Shown here: positions 38,860 through 50,108 of the stretch, in pieces
Position numbering within the stretch: the first letter of the stretch is position 1
Layout of the letters: the number at the start of each line of letters is the position of its first letter
DNA from: Pandoraea horticolens
GTDB taxonomy: Bacteria > Pseudomonadota > Gammaproteobacteria > Burkholderiales > Burkholderiaceae
DNA length: 64,000 nt
Assembly (NCBI RefSeq): GCF_902459555.1
Contig: NZ_CABPSM010000011.1
Span: forward strand, 1-64,000
Reading direction: 5' to 3'
The notes under the pieces: generated by a model
Told to the model about the DNA's origin: nothing
The model's database searches: none
The model's input: the letters and a program-made list of their open reading frames with translations, nothing else
Translations under genes and position numbers: made by a program

Positions 38860-40542
38860 TCAGTCCTTCGCTTTCAGGGCTTCGCCCGCCATGCGAATCA
38901 GCGAGGTCGTAGAGGCGTCGTGCGCGTCCGGCTTGAGCGAACCCGGATCGGCGAGCTCGGGCTCGATCACACGGCAGAGCGTCTTGCCCAGTTCGACACC
39001 CCATTGATCGAACGGATTGATGTTCCAGATGGCGGCCTGCACAAACACTTTATGTTCGTAGAGCGCGATCAGCGCTCCCAGACGTTCGGGCGACAACTTG
39101 TCGATCACTAGCGTGTTGCTCGGCCGGTTGCCATCGAACCGGCGTTGCGCTTCCAGCGGGCCGCCCGCCTGTTCGGCAGTCGCCATCGAGCCGCCCTGCA
39201 GCAACGCTTCGCTTTGCGCAAAGCAATTAGCAAGCAGTTTGCGGTGATGATCGAGATAGTCCTGTGCGTCGTACTGCGGTTCGAGTACGGCGATAAAGTC
39301 CACTGGCACGAGAGTCGTGCCCTGATGCAGCATCTGGAAGTAAGCGTGCTGGCCGTTCGTGCCCGGTTCGCCCCAGATGATCGGCGCGGTTTGCCATGCA
39401 ACAGGCGCACCGTCGATTTGTACCGACTTGCCGTTGCTTTCCATGTCCAGTTGCTGGAGATACGGTGGCAGCTTCTGTAGCGCGTCGGTGTAAGGCGCGA
39501 TGGAAAGCGTCTGGGCGTCGAAAAAATTCCGGTACCAGACGCCGATCAGGCCGAGCAGCACGGGCATGTTGGCTTCGAGCGGCGCGCTGCGAAAGTGTTC
39601 GTCCATCGCATGCGCGCCGGCGAGCAGTGCATCGAAATGCCGAGCGCCCAGATACAGCATGATGATGAGCCCGATCGACGACCAGAGCGAATAGCGACCG
39701 CCGACCCATTCGCCGAACTCGAATACGTTCTCGCGGCGAATGCCGAACGACGTGGCTTCTTCTGCGTTCGTCGACACTGCGACGAAATGCCTGCCGAGTT
39801 CGCTCTCCGGAATGCCGTTTGCGACGAACCATGAGCGAATCGTGCGCGCGTTGGTCATCGTCTCCAGCGTGGTGAACGTCTTCGAGCAAACGACGACCAG
39901 CGTGGTCTGCGGATCGAGCAACGGCAGTGTGCGTGCGAGTTCCGTCGGATCGATGTTGGCGATAAAGTGCGCGCTCAGATCCTGGCGGCCATAAACCGCC
40001 AGAGCGTCGCACACCATGCGTGGTCCCAGATCCGAGCCGCCAATGCCTACGTTGATGAGATGCTTGATACGCTTGCCGGTCGCACCGACCCATCTTCCGT
40101 CGCGTACGCTTTCGCTGAAAGCACGCATGCGCTCGAGTGTTTCGAGCACGCGGCTGCTGACGTCGCTCGTAGCATCGCGAAAGACCATGCCCTTCGGCGC
40201 GCGCAGGGCAATGTGCAATGCTGCCCGGTTTTCCGTGACGTTCACATGTTCGCCGGCCCACATGGCATCGCGTTTGGCCGACAGGTTGCATTCACGTGCG
40301 AGATGTGTGAGCAGCGTGCGCGTCTTTTCCGTAATGCGGTTCTTCGAATAATCGAGATACAGGCCGGCCGCATGCAGCGAGAACTGTTCGACGCGTGTGT
40401 TGGCTCCGGCGCCGGAGAACCAGTCACGCATATGCTGGGCGGCGATTTCGTCGCGGTGCGTGAGCAGGGTACGCCAGGCGGGGAGTTGATCCAGACGAGC
40501 GGAAGGCGCGGATGGCTTGTACGGCATGTGCGATATGGGCAT
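38860..40542 (-). CDS. pgi: Glucose-6-phosphate isomerase
   Basis: 560 residues from ATG 40542; a second ATG at 40527 would give 555, and neither has a strong ribosome site. Interconverts glucose-6-phosphate and fructose-6-phosphate. Family marks: INVGIGGSDLGPRMV, GGRYSLWSSIGL and the C-terminal signature EHKVFVQAAIWNINPFDQWGVELGK with the catalytic lysine. Lies 132 bp after nnr on the same strand. Confidence 0.97.
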   Translation of the reverse strand: MPISHMPYKPSAPSARLDQLPAWRTLLTHRDEIAAQHMRDWFSGAGANTRVEQFSLHAAGLYLDYSKNRITEKTRTLLTHLARECNLSAKRDAMWAGEHVNVTENRAALHIALRAPKGMVFRDATSDVSSRVLETLERMRAFSESVRDGRWVGATGKRIKHLINVGIGGSDLGPRMVCDALAVYGRQDLSAHFIANIDPTELARTLPLLDPQTTLVVVCSKTFTTLETMTNARTIRSWFVANGIPESELGRHFVAVSTNAEEATSFGIRRENVFEFGEWVGGRYSLWSSIGLIIMLYLGARHFDALLAGAHAMDEHFRSAPLEANMPVLLGLIGVWYRNFFDAQTLSIAPYTDALQKLPPYLQQLDMESNGKSVQIDGAPVAWQTAPIIWGEPGTNGQHAYFQMLHQGTTLVPVDFIAVLEPQYDAQDYLDHHRKLLANCFAQSEALLQGGSMATAEQAGGPLEAQRRFDGNRPSNTLVIDKLSPERLGALIALYEHKVFVQAAIWNINPFDQWGVELGKTLCRVIEPELADPGSLKPDAHDASTTSLIRMAGEALKAKD

Positions 40543-40674
40543 TTCGATAATGCGAAGTATAACGGGAGTCGCGGCGCAATCGCGCTGAAATGCGGCGATG
40601 GGCGATCTCCACGCGGGCGCGCAGACACGCAGCAAGGCATTTCAGGCGGAATCGGCTCAAGACCCTTGGCGTAA

Positions 40675-42324
40675 TCAAGCGAAGGGCGTCGCACGCGTCG
40701 CTTCGTTCAGCAGATCAGCCAGTTCGGCACGCATGGCAGGTAAGAGTTCCGATGCCGTTAATCCCGCCAGCCCAGCACCCGCGCACACGCAGCGCTCGGC
40801 GCCCCGGCCATGCAACCAGACGGCAGCCAGTGCCGCCTGCGTTGCGGGCATGCCCTGCGCCAGCAGCGCGCCGATGGCGCCGGTGAGCACGTCGCCCGTG
40901 CCAGCCGTGGCCAACCCCGCATTCCCTGTCGTGTTGACCCAGGCCTCGGTCCCGTTGTCGATCACGCTGCCGGAACCTTTGAGCACGATAGTTGCGCCGA
41001 AATGCTGAGCAAGCGCGCGGGCGGAAGCTAACCGATCCGATTGGATGCGGGCGACGTCGCAGCCTGCCAGGCGCGCGGCTTCGAGGGGATGGGGCGTCAA
41101 TACGGTGGGCCCGGCGCGGCGACGCACGCGTTCGGCAAGCGCCGGCTCGGCGGCAAGCAGATTGAGAGCATCGGCATCGATGACCAGCGGCGTGCGCTCG
41201 AGTGCAAGCGCGCGGGACAGGCACGCGGCAGATGCCGCAGAGGTTCCAAGCCCAGGGCCGATGGCGACGGCCTGCATCATCGCAAGATCGAGGTTTTCGG
41301 CGTGACGCAGCATCAGTTCCGGATGCACTGGGTCCCAGGCAGGTGCGTCGTGCGCGACAAACCCCACATAGACGCGTCCGGCGCCCGTCATCAGGCCGGT
41401 ACGTGCGGACAGCAGCGGCGCGCCGACCATGCCTTCATGGCCGCCGAGCACGGCCAGCGATCCGTAACTTCCTTTGTGGGACGCGTGATGCCGTTGCGGC
41501 AGATGCGCGATAAACGCGCTGGGTGCGCTCGTCGTGATGAGGCCGCCACCGGGAAGTGCGGCTTTTGTCGTTGCCAGTACCTCGTCTGCGCCCAAGGAGG
41601 CAACAAGCACATCGCCGGCAACGTCTCGGCCGATACCGGTGAACAGTCCGGGGCAGGCGCCGAGCATTGCCATCGTGACGTCGGCGCGAATGGTCGGGCC
41701 GCCCGCGACGCCGGTGGCCGCAGCCAGCCCGCTGGGGATGTCGATGGCAAGTACGGGCGTGCCCTGAGCATGCGCATGGGCGACATTTTCGACAAGCGCG
41801 CTGGCGGCACCGTCTAGCGGACGCGATAGACCGATGCCGAACAGTCCGTCGACAATCCACGCGTAAGCCGACGGCGCTGGCCAGGTCTCAGGTGCGGGAC
41901 GCACCGGTACGCCGCAGGCGAGGGCGTCGGCGAGCGCCCAACGCGCGTCATCGGCCGTCGGCGGCGCCAACTGCCAGACATCGACCAACACGCCGCGCCG
42001 GTGCAACTCCCGCGCGGTGACATAGGCGTCGCCACCATTGTTGCCGGGGCCGGCGAGGAGCAACACGGGTTGACGCCCCGCGCTCGCAAGCGCAGGCAGG
42101 CGTCCAAAAAGCCACTCGGCGAGTGCAGCCCCTGCGCGGGCCATCAGCGTGTGCGCAGCCAGCTTGGCGGCCGCCGCCCGTTCGACATCACGCAACGTGC
42201 CGGGAAGATGCAAGTCGAGCGCGACCGTCGCGCAAGCCTTCCCGAGGGCAGCGCCGGGGCGTGGCGCCGGAGGGCTGGGGCTGGCAGCGGCGGCAGGAAC
42301 GTTGACGCGCAGAGAATCGGACAT
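40675..42324 (-). CDS. nnr: Bifunctional NAD(P)H-hydrate epimerase / dehydratase
   Basis: 549 residues from ATG 42324 (MSDSLRVN). Two fused enzymes: an N-terminal YjeF_N epimerase with GPGNNGGDAYVTARELHRRG and a C-terminal ribokinase-like dehydratase with KGSYGSLAVLGG and the TAGTGDVLTGAIGALLAQG motif. It repairs hydrated NADH and NADPH. Same strand as pgi and dadA but with wide gaps, so an operon is uncertain. Confidence 0.95.
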   Translation of the reverse strand: MSDSLRVNVPAAAASPSPPAPRPGAALGKACATVALDLHLPGTLRDVERAAAAKLAAHTLMARAGAALAEWLFGRLPALASAGRQPVLLLAGPGNNGGDAYVTARELHRRGVLVDVWQLAPPTADDARWALADALACGVPVRPAPETWPAPSAYAWIVDGLFGIGLSRPLDGAASALVENVAHAHAQGTPVLAIDIPSGLAAATGVAGGPTIRADVTMAMLGACPGLFTGIGRDVAGDVLVASLGADEVLATTKAALPGGGLITTSAPSAFIAHLPQRHHASHKGSYGSLAVLGGHEGMVGAPLLSARTGLMTGAGRVYVGFVAHDAPAWDPVHPELMLRHAENLDLAMMQAVAIGPGLGTSAASAACLSRALALERTPLVIDADALNLLAAEPALAERVRRRAGPTVLTPHPLEAARLAGCDVARIQSDRLASARALAQHFGATIVLKGSGSVIDNGTEAWVNTTGNAGLATAGTGDVLTGAIGALLAQGMPATQAALAAVWLHGRGAERCVCAGAGLAGLTASELLPAMRAELADLLNEATRATPFA

Positions 42325-42518
42325 GGCAGGCGAAGCTCCCGGTAGCAAATGCAGCGAGCGCAGCACAACAAACACGCACCGGGGCGCTGGCCGGGCATAG
42401 GTGTGCTGCAGGCTTATCTGGAGATTATGCCGTCATCGTACCGTTCTGCCTGCCGGTGTGAATCCCGATGCCGTGTCGGTCTTCTCCGGCACGACGCCGG
42501 TGGCGATGTGAGGGTCGA

Positions 42519-42569
42519 CCCGCCACCACTGGCGGGCGTCGGTGCGAGGGCCGGGCAAGGGCGGCCCTC
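42519..42569 (-). terminator. Two stem-loops after dadA
   Basis: Two neighbouring hairpins, CCCGCCA-CCAC-TGGCGGG (42519-42536) and GAGGGCC...GGCCCTC (42546-42569), lie just downstream of the dadA stop. No T-run is seen, so Rho-dependent or 3'-end protection roles are equally possible. Confidence 0.45.
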
Positions 42570-42591
42570 GTCATGGGGGAGGCTGCGCAGA

Positions 42592-43866
42592 CTAGTGCGT
42601 GTAACGCGCGAGCGTCAGCCCGTTCAGGTCGATTTCCGGCGCTTGACCGGAGATGACGTCGGCCAGCACGCGACCGGAGCCGCAGGCCATCGCCCAGCCG
42701 GTCGAGCCGTGGCCAACGTTCAGGAAGATGCCGGGCAGGTGCGTGGCGCCGAGCAGCGGCGGGCCGTCCGGAAGCATCGGACGTGCGCCCACCCAGGCGC
42801 GCGCCTCGCGGTACTTCCCGGCACCGGGGAACCAGTCCGTCGCCACCTTGTACAGCGTGGCGATGGCGCGTTCGCGCAACACGAGTTCGGTATCGCCCAG
42901 TTCGGCCGTTCCGGCAATGCGCAGACGGTTGCCCTGCGGTGTGATGGCAGTTTTGTACGACTCGTCCATCACGGCAATGCGCGGGCTGAACAGTTCGGTC
43001 TTGACCGGCACCGTGATCGAGTATCCCTTGATTGGCCAGAGCGGCAGATCGATGCCAAGCGGGTGTAGCAGTGCGGTACTGGTCACGCCCGCGGCGATCA
43101 CCACGGCATCGGCTTCGAGCGTCGCGCGCTGGGCCGTTTGCATGGTGCTGGCTGTCTCGACGGTGACGCCGGTGCGGCCCACATTCGGGCGCACGGACAG
43201 TACGGTCGTCTCGGTGGTGAGCGTCACGCCCATTTCCCGCGCGATCTGGGCGAGGCGTTTGGTGAAGAGCGGGCAGTTGCCGGTCTCGTCGCGCGGCAGA
43301 TGCAGGCCGCCTGCCAACTGGGCATCGGTCGACAGCGCAGGTTCGAGCTTGCGGCACTCATCGGCGGTGAGCAAGCGATGCGGCACCTCGTTCTCGGTGA
43401 GCATCGCCCGCGCCGGCTCGTTCATCCTGATTTCGCGCTCGGTACGGAACAGTTGCAGGTAGCCCTGCGTGTGCTCGTATTCGAAGACGTGGGCCTCGCG
43501 CAACTCGTGCAGGCAGCGCTGGCTGTAGAAAGCGAGGCGTTGCATCCGCTCGCGATTGGCGCGGTACCGTTCGAGCTTGCATTCGCGTAGCCAGCGGGCC
43601 GCCCAGCGCCACGTTCCGGCCGACAGGCCGGGGCGGAAGATGAGCGGACTGGCCGAACTGAACATGTAGCCCAGCAGCTTGCGCGGCATGCCCGGGGCTG
43701 CCCAAGGCGTGACATACCCTGGCGCGATGACGCCCGCATTGCCGAAGCTGCTCTCTTGCGCAACCGTACTGTTGCGCTCGACGAGCGTGACCGTGTGCCC
43801 CGCAGCGGCCAGATAGTAGGCAGTACACGTGCCGATGACCCCGCCGCCGATAACGATGACCTTCAT
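42592..43866 (-). CDS. dadA: D-amino acid dehydrogenase small subunit
   Basis: 424 residues from ATG 43866. N-terminal FAD Rossmann motif VIVIGGGVIGTCTAYYLAAAGH, with the DAO-type oxidoreductase body and the C-terminal NVGHGSTGWAMACGSGRVLADV. It oxidatively deaminates D-amino acids, mainly D-alanine, to 2-oxoacids and passes electrons to the respiratory chain at the inner membrane. The usual alanine racemase partner is not next to it. Divergent from purL across 254 bp. Confidence 0.93.
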   Translation of the reverse strand: MKVIVIGGGVIGTCTAYYLAAAGHTVTLVERNSTVAQESSFGNAGVIAPGYVTPWAAPGMPRKLLGYMFSSASPLIFRPGLSAGTWRWAARWLRECKLERYRANRERMQRLAFYSQRCLHELREAHVFEYEHTQGYLQLFRTEREIRMNEPARAMLTENEVPHRLLTADECRKLEPALSTDAQLAGGLHLPRDETGNCPLFTKRLAQIAREMGVTLTTETTVLSVRPNVGRTGVTVETASTMQTAQRATLEADAVVIAAGVTSTALLHPLGIDLPLWPIKGYSITVPVKTELFSPRIAVMDESYKTAITPQGNRLRIAGTAELGDTELVLRERAIATLYKVATDWFPGAGKYREARAWVGARPMLPDGPPLLGATHLPGIFLNVGHGSTGWAMACGSGRVLADVISGQAPEIDLNGLTLARYTH

Positions 43867-44064
43867 TCCCAACCGTCTGGTGTGTGGCGAACGCCCGTTC
43901 GTTCGCTTGTTAGTGTCGTCTTTTTCCGTGCCGTCACCGGATAACCGGTTTCGCGGCCCGTGTTGGTTACGGGGCGCATAGGTTACCAGAGAGATGCCTT
44001 CCCAGGGCGGGAGGCTACCCATAACGCGTGTCGCGCACTCGGGTATAAGCCAGGGTAAGCAGGG

Positions 44065-44070
44065 TATAAT
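44065..44070 (+). promoter_or_regulatory. Possible -10 box of purL
   Basis: A perfect TATAAT, 50 bp before the purL ATG, set in a run of GGGTA repeats (GGGTATAA, GGGTAA, GGGTATAAT). No matching -35 box is visible at 16-18 bp, so the call rests on the -10 alone. Confidence 0.35.
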
Positions 44071-44120
44071 CCCGGTTTGCCGTTCCCCCGCGTTTTGTAC
44101 GCCTCGCCTTCCGTCCGTTC

Positions 44121-47100
44121 ATGACTCACATTGCCTGCTTCGCCGGCGCCTTGGCGCTTTCCGAATTCCGCCAGCAACGTCTTCTGAAGACCCTGCAAGC
44201 CATCGACAGTTCGATCGTGCGTGTCGACGCCCGCTACGTCCATCTCGTAGCCAGCACCGAACCGCTTTCGCGCGAAGACGTGGCTCGCGTCGCCGGTTTG
44301 CTCACTTACGGTGAGCCGGTGGGGGAGGTGCCGGTGGGCGACCAGTTGCTGGTGATCCCGCGTCTGGGCACGATTTCGCCGTGGGCGAGCAAGGCGACGG
44401 ATATCGCCCATAACTGCGGCATCGATCACGTGCGCCGTATCGAGCGCGCCGTCGAATATACGATTGGCGCGAAGCCGGGCCTGCTTGGCGGCAAGAAATC
44501 GCTGCCCGCCGACGTGCTCGCTCGCGTCGCGGTGGTGCTGCACGACCGGATGACCGAGACGGTCGTGGCCACGCGCCACGATGCCGAGGCGCTCTTTGTC
44601 GAACTGCCGGCCAAGCCCTTGCAGACCGTCGACGTGATCGGCGCCGGCCGCAGCGCGCTCGAAGCCGCCAACCGTGACCTCGGCCTGGCGCTCGCCGACG
44701 ACGAAATCGAGTATCTGGTCGATGCCTTCAGGGGGCTGAAGCGCAACCCGACCGATGTGGAACTGATGATGTTTGCGCAGGCCAACAGCGAACATTGCCG
44801 TCATAAGATTTTCAATGCGCAATGGACTATCGACGGTCAGGCGCAGGACAAGTCGCTGTTCCAGATGATTAAGAACACGCATCAACTGCACCCGCAGGGT
44901 ACGGTGGTAGCGTATTCGGACAATGCCTCGGTGATGGAAGGCGCCGAAGTGGAGCGCTGGTATCCGCGCGGCGCCGATGGCAAGTACGGCCGCAGCGTTG
45001 AACTCACGCACACGCTGATGAAGGTCGAGACGCACAATCACCCGACGGCGATTTCGCCGTTTCCGGGGGCGTCGACGGGCGCGGGCGGCGAGATTCGCGA
45101 CGAAGGGGCGACGGGCCGTGGCTCTACGCCGAAGTCCGGTCTGACCGGCTTCACCGTGTCGAATCTGGCGCTGCCGGATGCCCGCGAGTCGTGGGAGAAC
45201 GACCGCGACGTGGCCGTGCCGCCGTCGCTGCGCAAGCCCGACGACACTGGCACCGACTACGGCCGTCCGGACCGTATCGCATCGCCGTTGCAGATCATGA
45301 TCGACGGCCCGCTGGGCGGCGCTGCGTTCAACAACGAATTCGGCCGTCCGAACCTCGGCGGCTATTTCCGTGCCTACGAACAGAATGTGGGTGGTCGCGT
45401 GCGCGGCTATCACAAGCCGATCATGATCGCGGGCGGCTTGGGCAACATTGCCGCACAGCACACGCACAAGCACGACTTGCCTGCCGGCACATTGCTCATC
45501 CAGATCGGCGGCCCGGGCATGCGCATCGGTATGGGCGGCGGCGCCGCCAGCTCGATGGCGACCGGCACGAACACGGCCGAACTCGACTTTGACTCGGTGC
45601 AACGCGGCAACCCGGAAATCGAGCGCCGCGCTCAGGAAGTCATCAACTGGTGCTGGCGTCAGGGCGAAGCCAACCCGATCCTGTCGATTCACGACGTCGG
45701 CGCGGGCGGTATCTCGAATGCCTTTCCGGAACTCGTCGATGGCGCGGACAAGGGCGCACGTTTCGATCTGCGTCAGGTCCAGCTCGAAGAGTCGGGCATG
45801 TCGCCGGCCGAAATCTGGAGTAACGAAGCGCAGGAGCGCTATGTGCTCGCGATCGCGCCGGACAGCTTCCCGGCTTTCCAGGCAGTCTGCCAGCGTGAGC
45901 GTTGCCCGGTGGCCGTGATCGGTATCTCGACGGCCGAGCGTCAACTGAAGCTGGTCGATCCGATGCACCCGGAGTCGCCGGACCCGGTCGACATGCCGAT
46001 GGACGTGCTGCTCGGCAAGCCGCCGCGCATGCACCGCGACGTCTCGCGCGTGAAGGCGGAACTGCCGCCGGTGGACGTGACCGGCCTGTCGCTGGACGAC
46101 GTGGCGCGTGCCGTGCTGCGTCACCCGACGGTTGCCAGCAAGTCGTTCCTTATCACCATCGGCGACCGTACCGTGGGCGGCCTGACGGCGCGCGACCAGA
46201 TGGTCGGTCCGTGGCAGGTGCCGGTGGCCGACTGCGCCATCTCGCTGATGGATTACGCCGGTTATCGCGGCGAAGCCATGACGATGGGCGAGCGCACGCC
46301 GCTGGCCGTGATCGATGCCCCCGCATCGGGCCGTATGGCGGTCGGCGAAGCCATCACCAACATTGCGGCGGCGCCGATCGCGTCGCTCGACCAGATCAAG
46401 CTGTCGGCCAATTGGATGGCAGCATGCGGCACCGAGGGCGAAGACGCGGCGTTGTTCGATACGGTCAAGGCTGTCGGCATGGAACTGTGCCCGGCGCTGG
46501 GATTGTCGATCCCCGTCGGCAAGGATTCGCTGTCGATGCGCACCAAGTGGGAAGACGCCGGCCGCAGCAAGGATGTGGTCGCACCAGTCTCGCTGATCGT
46601 GTCGGCGTTCGCGCCGGTGGAAGACGTGCGCGGCCATCTCACGCCGCAACTGCGCTCGGTCGCGGAAGTGGGGGAGACGGTGCTCATCGCCATCGATCTG
46701 GGCCACAACAAGAACCGTTTGGGCGGCAGTATCCTCGCGCAGGTCACGCAGCAGATCGGCGATGTGACACCGGATGTGGACGATCCGGCCGGCCTTCAGC
46801 GTTTCTTCGACGCCATCCAGAAGCTCAATCGCGACGGCAAGCTTCTCGCGTATCACGACCGTTCGGACGGTGGTCTGTTCGCCACGGTTGCGGAAATGGC
46901 CTTCGCCGGCCACGTTGGCGTGTCGCTCAATGTCGACATGCTCACGCTCGATGAAGGCTTCGAATCCGATTACGGCGATGCCAAGGATTGGGCCAAGCAA
47001 ACGGTCGGCCGTCGAGAGGACAAGACGTTGCGCGCACTCTTCTCCGAAGAACTCGGCGGTGTGATCCAGGTGCGTGCATCCGAGCGTGATGCGGTGCTGC

Positions 47101-48152
47101 AGGCGCTGCGCGAAGCCGGTCTGTCGAACTGCACGAACGTGATCGGCAAGCCGAACACGAGCGACGTCATCGAGATCTATCGCGACGCCAAGAAGGTGTT
47201 CGGCGCGCCGCGTGCGGAACTGCAACGCGTGTGGTCGGAAGTGAGCTGGCGCATTGCGCGTCTGCGCGACAACCCGGCCGCCGCCGATGCCGAATACGAA
47301 ATGCTGAACGACACGAGCGATCCTGGCCTTTCGCCGAAGGTGACGTTCGACGCGAGCGAGGACATCGCTGCGCCGTTCATCGCCACGGGCGCGCGTCCGA
47401 AGGTCGCTGTCCTGCGTGAGCAGGGCGTGAATTCGCATCTGGAGATGGCCTACGTATTGGATAAGGCCGGCTTCGAGGCTTACGACGTTCACATGAGCGA
47501 TCTGCTCGCAGGCCGTCATACGCTGGAAGCATTCAAGGGCTTCATCGCCTGCGGTGGCTTCTCGTATGGCGATACATTGGGTGCGGGTGAGGGTTGGGCG
47601 AAGACGATTCTGTTCAACCCGGCGCTGGCCGAGCAATTTGCCGGTTTCTTCAACCGTGCCGATACGTTCGCATTGGGCGTGTGCAACGGTTGCCAGATGA
47701 TGAGCAACCTGTCGAACCTGATTCCAGGCGCGGCCGCGTGGCCGAAGTTCACATACAACCAGTCGAAGTACGAGGCACGTCTTACGCAAGTGGAAGTGCT
47801 AGACTCGCCGTCGTTGTTCTTCAAGGACATGGGCGGTTCGCAACTGCCGATCGTGATCGCGCACGGTGAAGGCTTCGCCAACTTTGGTCAGCAGGGCAAC
47901 ATCGATCAGGCCATCGCCGCGATGCGTTTCGTCGACCATCGTGGTCAACCGACCGAGCAGTATCCGTTCAACCCGAACGGCTCACCGCGCGGTCTGACCG
48001 CAGTAACAACAGGCGACGGCCGCTTCACGGTGATGATGCCGCACCCGGAGCGAGTGTTCCGCACGGTGCAGATGAGCTGGGCGCCGGCGCAGTGGGGCGA
48101 AGATAGCCCGTGGATGCGCATGTTCCGTAACGCTCGCCGCTGGGTGGCTTGA
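44121..48152 (+). CDS. purL: Phosphoribosylformylglycinamidine synthase
   Basis: 1343 residues, the large single-chain form of proteobacteria. Catalyses the fourth step of purine synthesis: FGAR to FGAM using glutamine and ATP. Order: N-terminal PurS-like part, linker, two FGAM synthetase halves ([41 protein letters not shown]), and a C-terminal glutaminase with the nucleophile Cys in GVCNGCQMM (about residue 1187) and ends with [10 protein letters not shown]. Transcribed alone; a terminator follows. Confidence 0.98.
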   Translation: MTHIACFAGALALSEFRQQRLLKTLQAIDSSIVRVDARYVHLVASTEPLSREDVARVAGLLTYGEPVGEVPVGDQLLVIPRLGTISPWASKATDIAHNCGIDHVRRIERAVEYTIGAKPGLLGGKKSLPADVLARVAVVLHDRMTETVVATRHDAEALFVELPAKPLQTVDVIGAGRSALEAANRDLGLALADDEIEYLVDAFRGLKRNPTDVELMMFAQANSEHCRHKIFNAQWTIDGQAQDKSLFQMIKNTHQLHPQGTVVAYSDNASVMEGAEVERWYPRGADGKYGRSVELTHTLMKVETHNHPTAISPFPGASTGAGGEIRDEGATGRGSTPKSGLTGFTVSNLALPDARESWENDRDVAVPPSLRKPDDTGTDYGRPDRIASPLQIMIDGPLGGAAFNNEFGRPNLGGYFRAYEQNVGGRVRGYHKPIMIAGGLGNIAAQHTHKHDLPAGTLLIQIGGPGMRIGMGGGAASSMATGTNTAELDFDSVQRGNPEIERRAQEVINWCWRQGEANPILSIHDVGAGGISNAFPELVDGADKGARFDLRQVQLEESGMSPAEIWSNEAQERYVLAIAPDSFPAFQAVCQRERCPVAVIGISTAERQLKLVDPMHPESPDPVDMPMDVLLGKPPRMHRDVSRVKAELPPVDVTGLSLDDVARAVLRHPTVASKSFLITIGDRTVGGLTARDQMVGPWQVPVADCAISLMDYAGYRGEAMTMGERTPLAVIDAPASGRMAVGEAITNIAAAPIASLDQIKLSANWMAACGTEGEDAALFDTVKAVGMELCPALGLSIPVGKDSLSMRTKWEDAGRSKDVVAPVSLIVSAFAPVEDVRGHLTPQLRSVAEVGETVLIAIDLGHNKNRLGGSILAQVTQQIGDVTPDVDDPAGLQRFFDAIQKLNRDGKLLAYHDRSDGGLFATVAEMAFAGHVGVSLNVDMLTLDEGFESDYGDAKDWAKQTVGRREDKTLRALFSEELGGVIQVRASERDAVLQALREAGLSNCTNVIGKPNTSDVIEIYRDAKKVFGAPRAELQRVWSEVSWRIARLRDNPAAADAEYEMLNDTSDPGLSPKVTFDASEDIAAPFIATGARPKVAVLREQGVNSHLEMAYVLDKAGFEAYDVHMSDLLAGRHTLEAFKGFIACGGFSYGDTLGAGEGWAKTILFNPALAEQFAGFFNRADTFALGVCNGCQMMSNLSNLIPGAAAWPKFTYNQSKYEARLTQVEVLDSPSLFFKDMGGSQLPIVIAHGEGFANFGQQGNIDQAIAAMRFVDHRGQPTEQYPFNPNGSPRGLTAVTTGDGRFTVMMPHPERVFRTVQMSWAPAQWGEDSPWMRMFRNARRWVA

Positions 48153-48210
48153 TGGTTTAACCGCGATATTCCGCACGGGTGTCCCGTGCGGCGTACGCCG
48201 AAGGGCATAA

Positions 48211-48239
48211 AAAAATCCCGCCGAAAGGCGGGATTTTTA
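48211..48239. terminator. Bidirectional terminator between purL and ppiC
   Basis: AAAAATCCCGCC-GAAA-GGCGGGATTTTT: perfect 12-bp stem. Serves purL and the convergent isomerase gene. Confidence 0.92.
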
Positions 48240-48262
48240 TTTCAGTGCAATGCGAGCAAGGC

Positions 48263-49057
48263 TTACTGAATCTTGGCTTTCTTCTCGAGGCCGTCGATGA
48301 AGCCTTGCAGCTTTTCTTCCCGCATTTGCTGCACGAGTTGCGGCTTGACGTCGGACAACGGCGGGATCTGCGCGTCACGCGAGTCGTCCAGCTCGATCAC
48401 GTGGTAGCCGAACTGCGTCTTGACCGGCGTCTGCGAGTACTGGCCCTTCTGGAGCTTTTGCAGTGCGTCGGCAAACTCGGGCACGTAGGCGTTGGCCGGC
48501 GACCAGTCGAGGTCACCCCCGTTCTGTGCCGAACCCGGGTCCTTCGAGTACTGCTTGGCGAGATCGGCGAACTTCGCGCCACCCTTGAGCTTCGCGATGA
48601 TTTCCTTGGCCGTATCTTCGCTCGGCACCAGAATGTGACGGGCGTGATATTCCTTGTCGCCGAACTGCTTCTTCAGTTGGTCGTAACGCGCCTGGACTTC
48701 CGCGTCGGTCACGGGCGAGGTCTTCTCGAAGTTGGCGATGAGAGCGCGAATCAACACGCCTTGTTCGGCCAGCTTGAGCTGTGCCTTGACGTCCGGCTGA
48801 GTGGCGATTCCCTTGCTGACGGCTGCCTGCGCGAGGACTTCGCGCTTGACCAGCTCTTCGCGCACTTGTTGTTGCAGTTGCGGCGAGTTCGGCTGACCCT
48901 GACGCACCATTTCGCGCACCATGGCGTCGGCACGTGCCACAGGCACCGGTGTGCCGTTGACGACGGCGACATTCTGGGCAAGGGCGGGGAGGGAGACGGC
49001 GGTCAGCGACACGGCGGCGCCGAGCGCCAGAGCCGTGCGGGCGAGTTTCAATGCCAT
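48263..49057 (-). CDS. Periplasmic parvulin-type peptidyl-prolyl isomerase
   Basis: 264 residues from ATG 49057. Sec signal peptide (MALKLARTALALGAAVSLTAVSLPALAQ, cleavage after ALA). SurA-like N-terminal helices, then a parvulin domain: ARHILVPSEDTAKEI, GGDLDWSPANAYVPEF, FGYHVIELDD. Helps proteins fold in the periplasm. Last gene of a probable yciB-bolA-ppiC operon on the minus strand. Confidence 0.93.
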   Translation of the reverse strand: MALKLARTALALGAAVSLTAVSLPALAQNVAVVNGTPVPVARADAMVREMVRQGQPNSPQLQQQVREELVKREVLAQAAVSKGIATQPDVKAQLKLAEQGVLIRALIANFEKTSPVTDAEVQARYDQLKKQFGDKEYHARHILVPSEDTAKEIIAKLKGGAKFADLAKQYSKDPGSAQNGGDLDWSPANAYVPEFADALQKLQKGQYSQTPVKTQFGYHVIELDDSRDAQIPPLSDVKPQLVQQMREEKLQGFIDGLEKKAKIQ

Positions 49058-49119
49058 GCTGTTTTTCCTAACGAATGACGAAGGCAAGGTTAATCGACGG
49101 GGGACGCGTCGCATGCAAA

Positions 49120-49383
49120 TTACGCTTCCCCGGGGGCGAGCGCAACGATGGCGAGGGCGTGAATGCCGTTTTGCATCAAATCGGCTAGCGCATCATACAC
49201 CAGGCGGTGACGTGCGACGCGGTTACGGCCGGTAAACGCGGCAGATACGATCCTGAGGTTGTAATGACCGCCCGACGCCGCACCGGCGTGACCGGCGTGG
49301 CGGGCGCTGTCGTTTTCGAGTGCGAATTCCAGGGGGGCGAGCGCCGCGGTCAGCCGCGCTTCGATTTGCTGTTCCATGGTCAT
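49120..49383 (-). CDS. BolA family protein
   Basis: 87 residues. BolA fold with a class II KH-like core: GGHYNLRIVSAAFTGRNRVARHRLVYDAL, which contains the conserved FxGxxxVxRHRxVY pattern. BolA proteins pair with monothiol glutaredoxins in Fe-S handling and stress-linked gene control. It sits 22 bp after yciB and 62 bp before ppiC. Confidence 0.93.
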   Translation of the reverse strand: MTMEQQIEARLTAALAPLEFALENDSARHAGHAGAASGGHYNLRIVSAAFTGRNRVARHRLVYDALADLMQNGIHALAIVALAPGEA

Positions 49384-49405
49384 GGCAATGCCTTCCTGAC
49401 GGACG

Positions 49406-49939
49406 TCATTCGTCCTGTTTGATGTACTTCGCGAGCCACAGGCTCTGTACGACGATGAACACGACCATGAGGCCCATCCCGCCGAAGAGCTTGAAGTCGA
49501 CCCAGGTATCGGTCGAGAAATGGTAGGCGATGACCAGATTGAGCCCGCCCATGGCGAGGAAGAACAGGGCCCAACTGAAATTCACGGCACGCCACAGGGT
49601 GTCGGGCAGCGCCATTTGTTTTTCCATCATGGCGCGGATCAGGTTCTTGTCGAAAACGAGTTCGGCGACGAACAGTGTGATCCCGAAGAGCCAGTACAGC
49701 GCCGTGGGCTTCCATTTGATGAAGGTATCGTCGTGCAGAAGCATGGTCGCGCCACCGAACACCACGATGATCGCCAGACTCACCCACTGCATGGGCTCGA
49801 CCTTGCGGTGACGCAGCCACATCCAGATGACTTGCGCAATCGTCGTCGCAATCGCGATACCGGTGGCGACGTAGATGCCCGCGAACTTGAAGGCGACAAA
49901 AAACAGGATGACCGGTAACAGGTCGAAAAGGAATTTCAT
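49406..49939 (-). CDS. yciB: Inner-membrane septation protein A (YciB)
   Basis: 177 residues from ATG 49939, the usual length. About five membrane helices beginning [31 protein letters not shown]. Includes the family motifs [18 protein letters not shown] and [21 protein letters not shown]. Needed for normal cell envelope and septation in enterics (intracellular septation protein A in Shigella). First gene of the operon with bolA and ppiC. Confidence 0.94.
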   Translation of the reverse strand: MKFLFDLLPVILFFVAFKFAGIYVATGIAIATTIAQVIWMWLRHRKVEPMQWVSLAIIVVFGGATMLLHDDTFIKWKPTALYWLFGITLFVAELVFDKNLIRAMMEKQMALPDTLWRAVNFSWALFFLAMGGLNLVIAYHFSTDTWVDFKLFGGMGLMVVFIVVQSLWLAKYIKQDE

Positions 49940-50108
49940 GAAGTCTCGACTCGGGGGCTTCGGGGGTGATACGCCGCGTGCATAGGGCACCGGGCGAGCA
50001 AACACTCATTATATTTCAAAGGCCCGTCGAAGGCCGCAGCGAATGTCCGAATACGCGGCGCAGCGCTTCCGTGCCACACCGCTAGCCCATGATCGTGGGC
50101 ACGTTGCC

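Noticed and set aside
43983-47789. 1268-codon open frame antisense to purL
   Set aside because: It mirrors the purL codons in a GC-rich genome, has His/Arg-rich low-information wording and no ribosome site or family. purL is unmistakable on the other strand.
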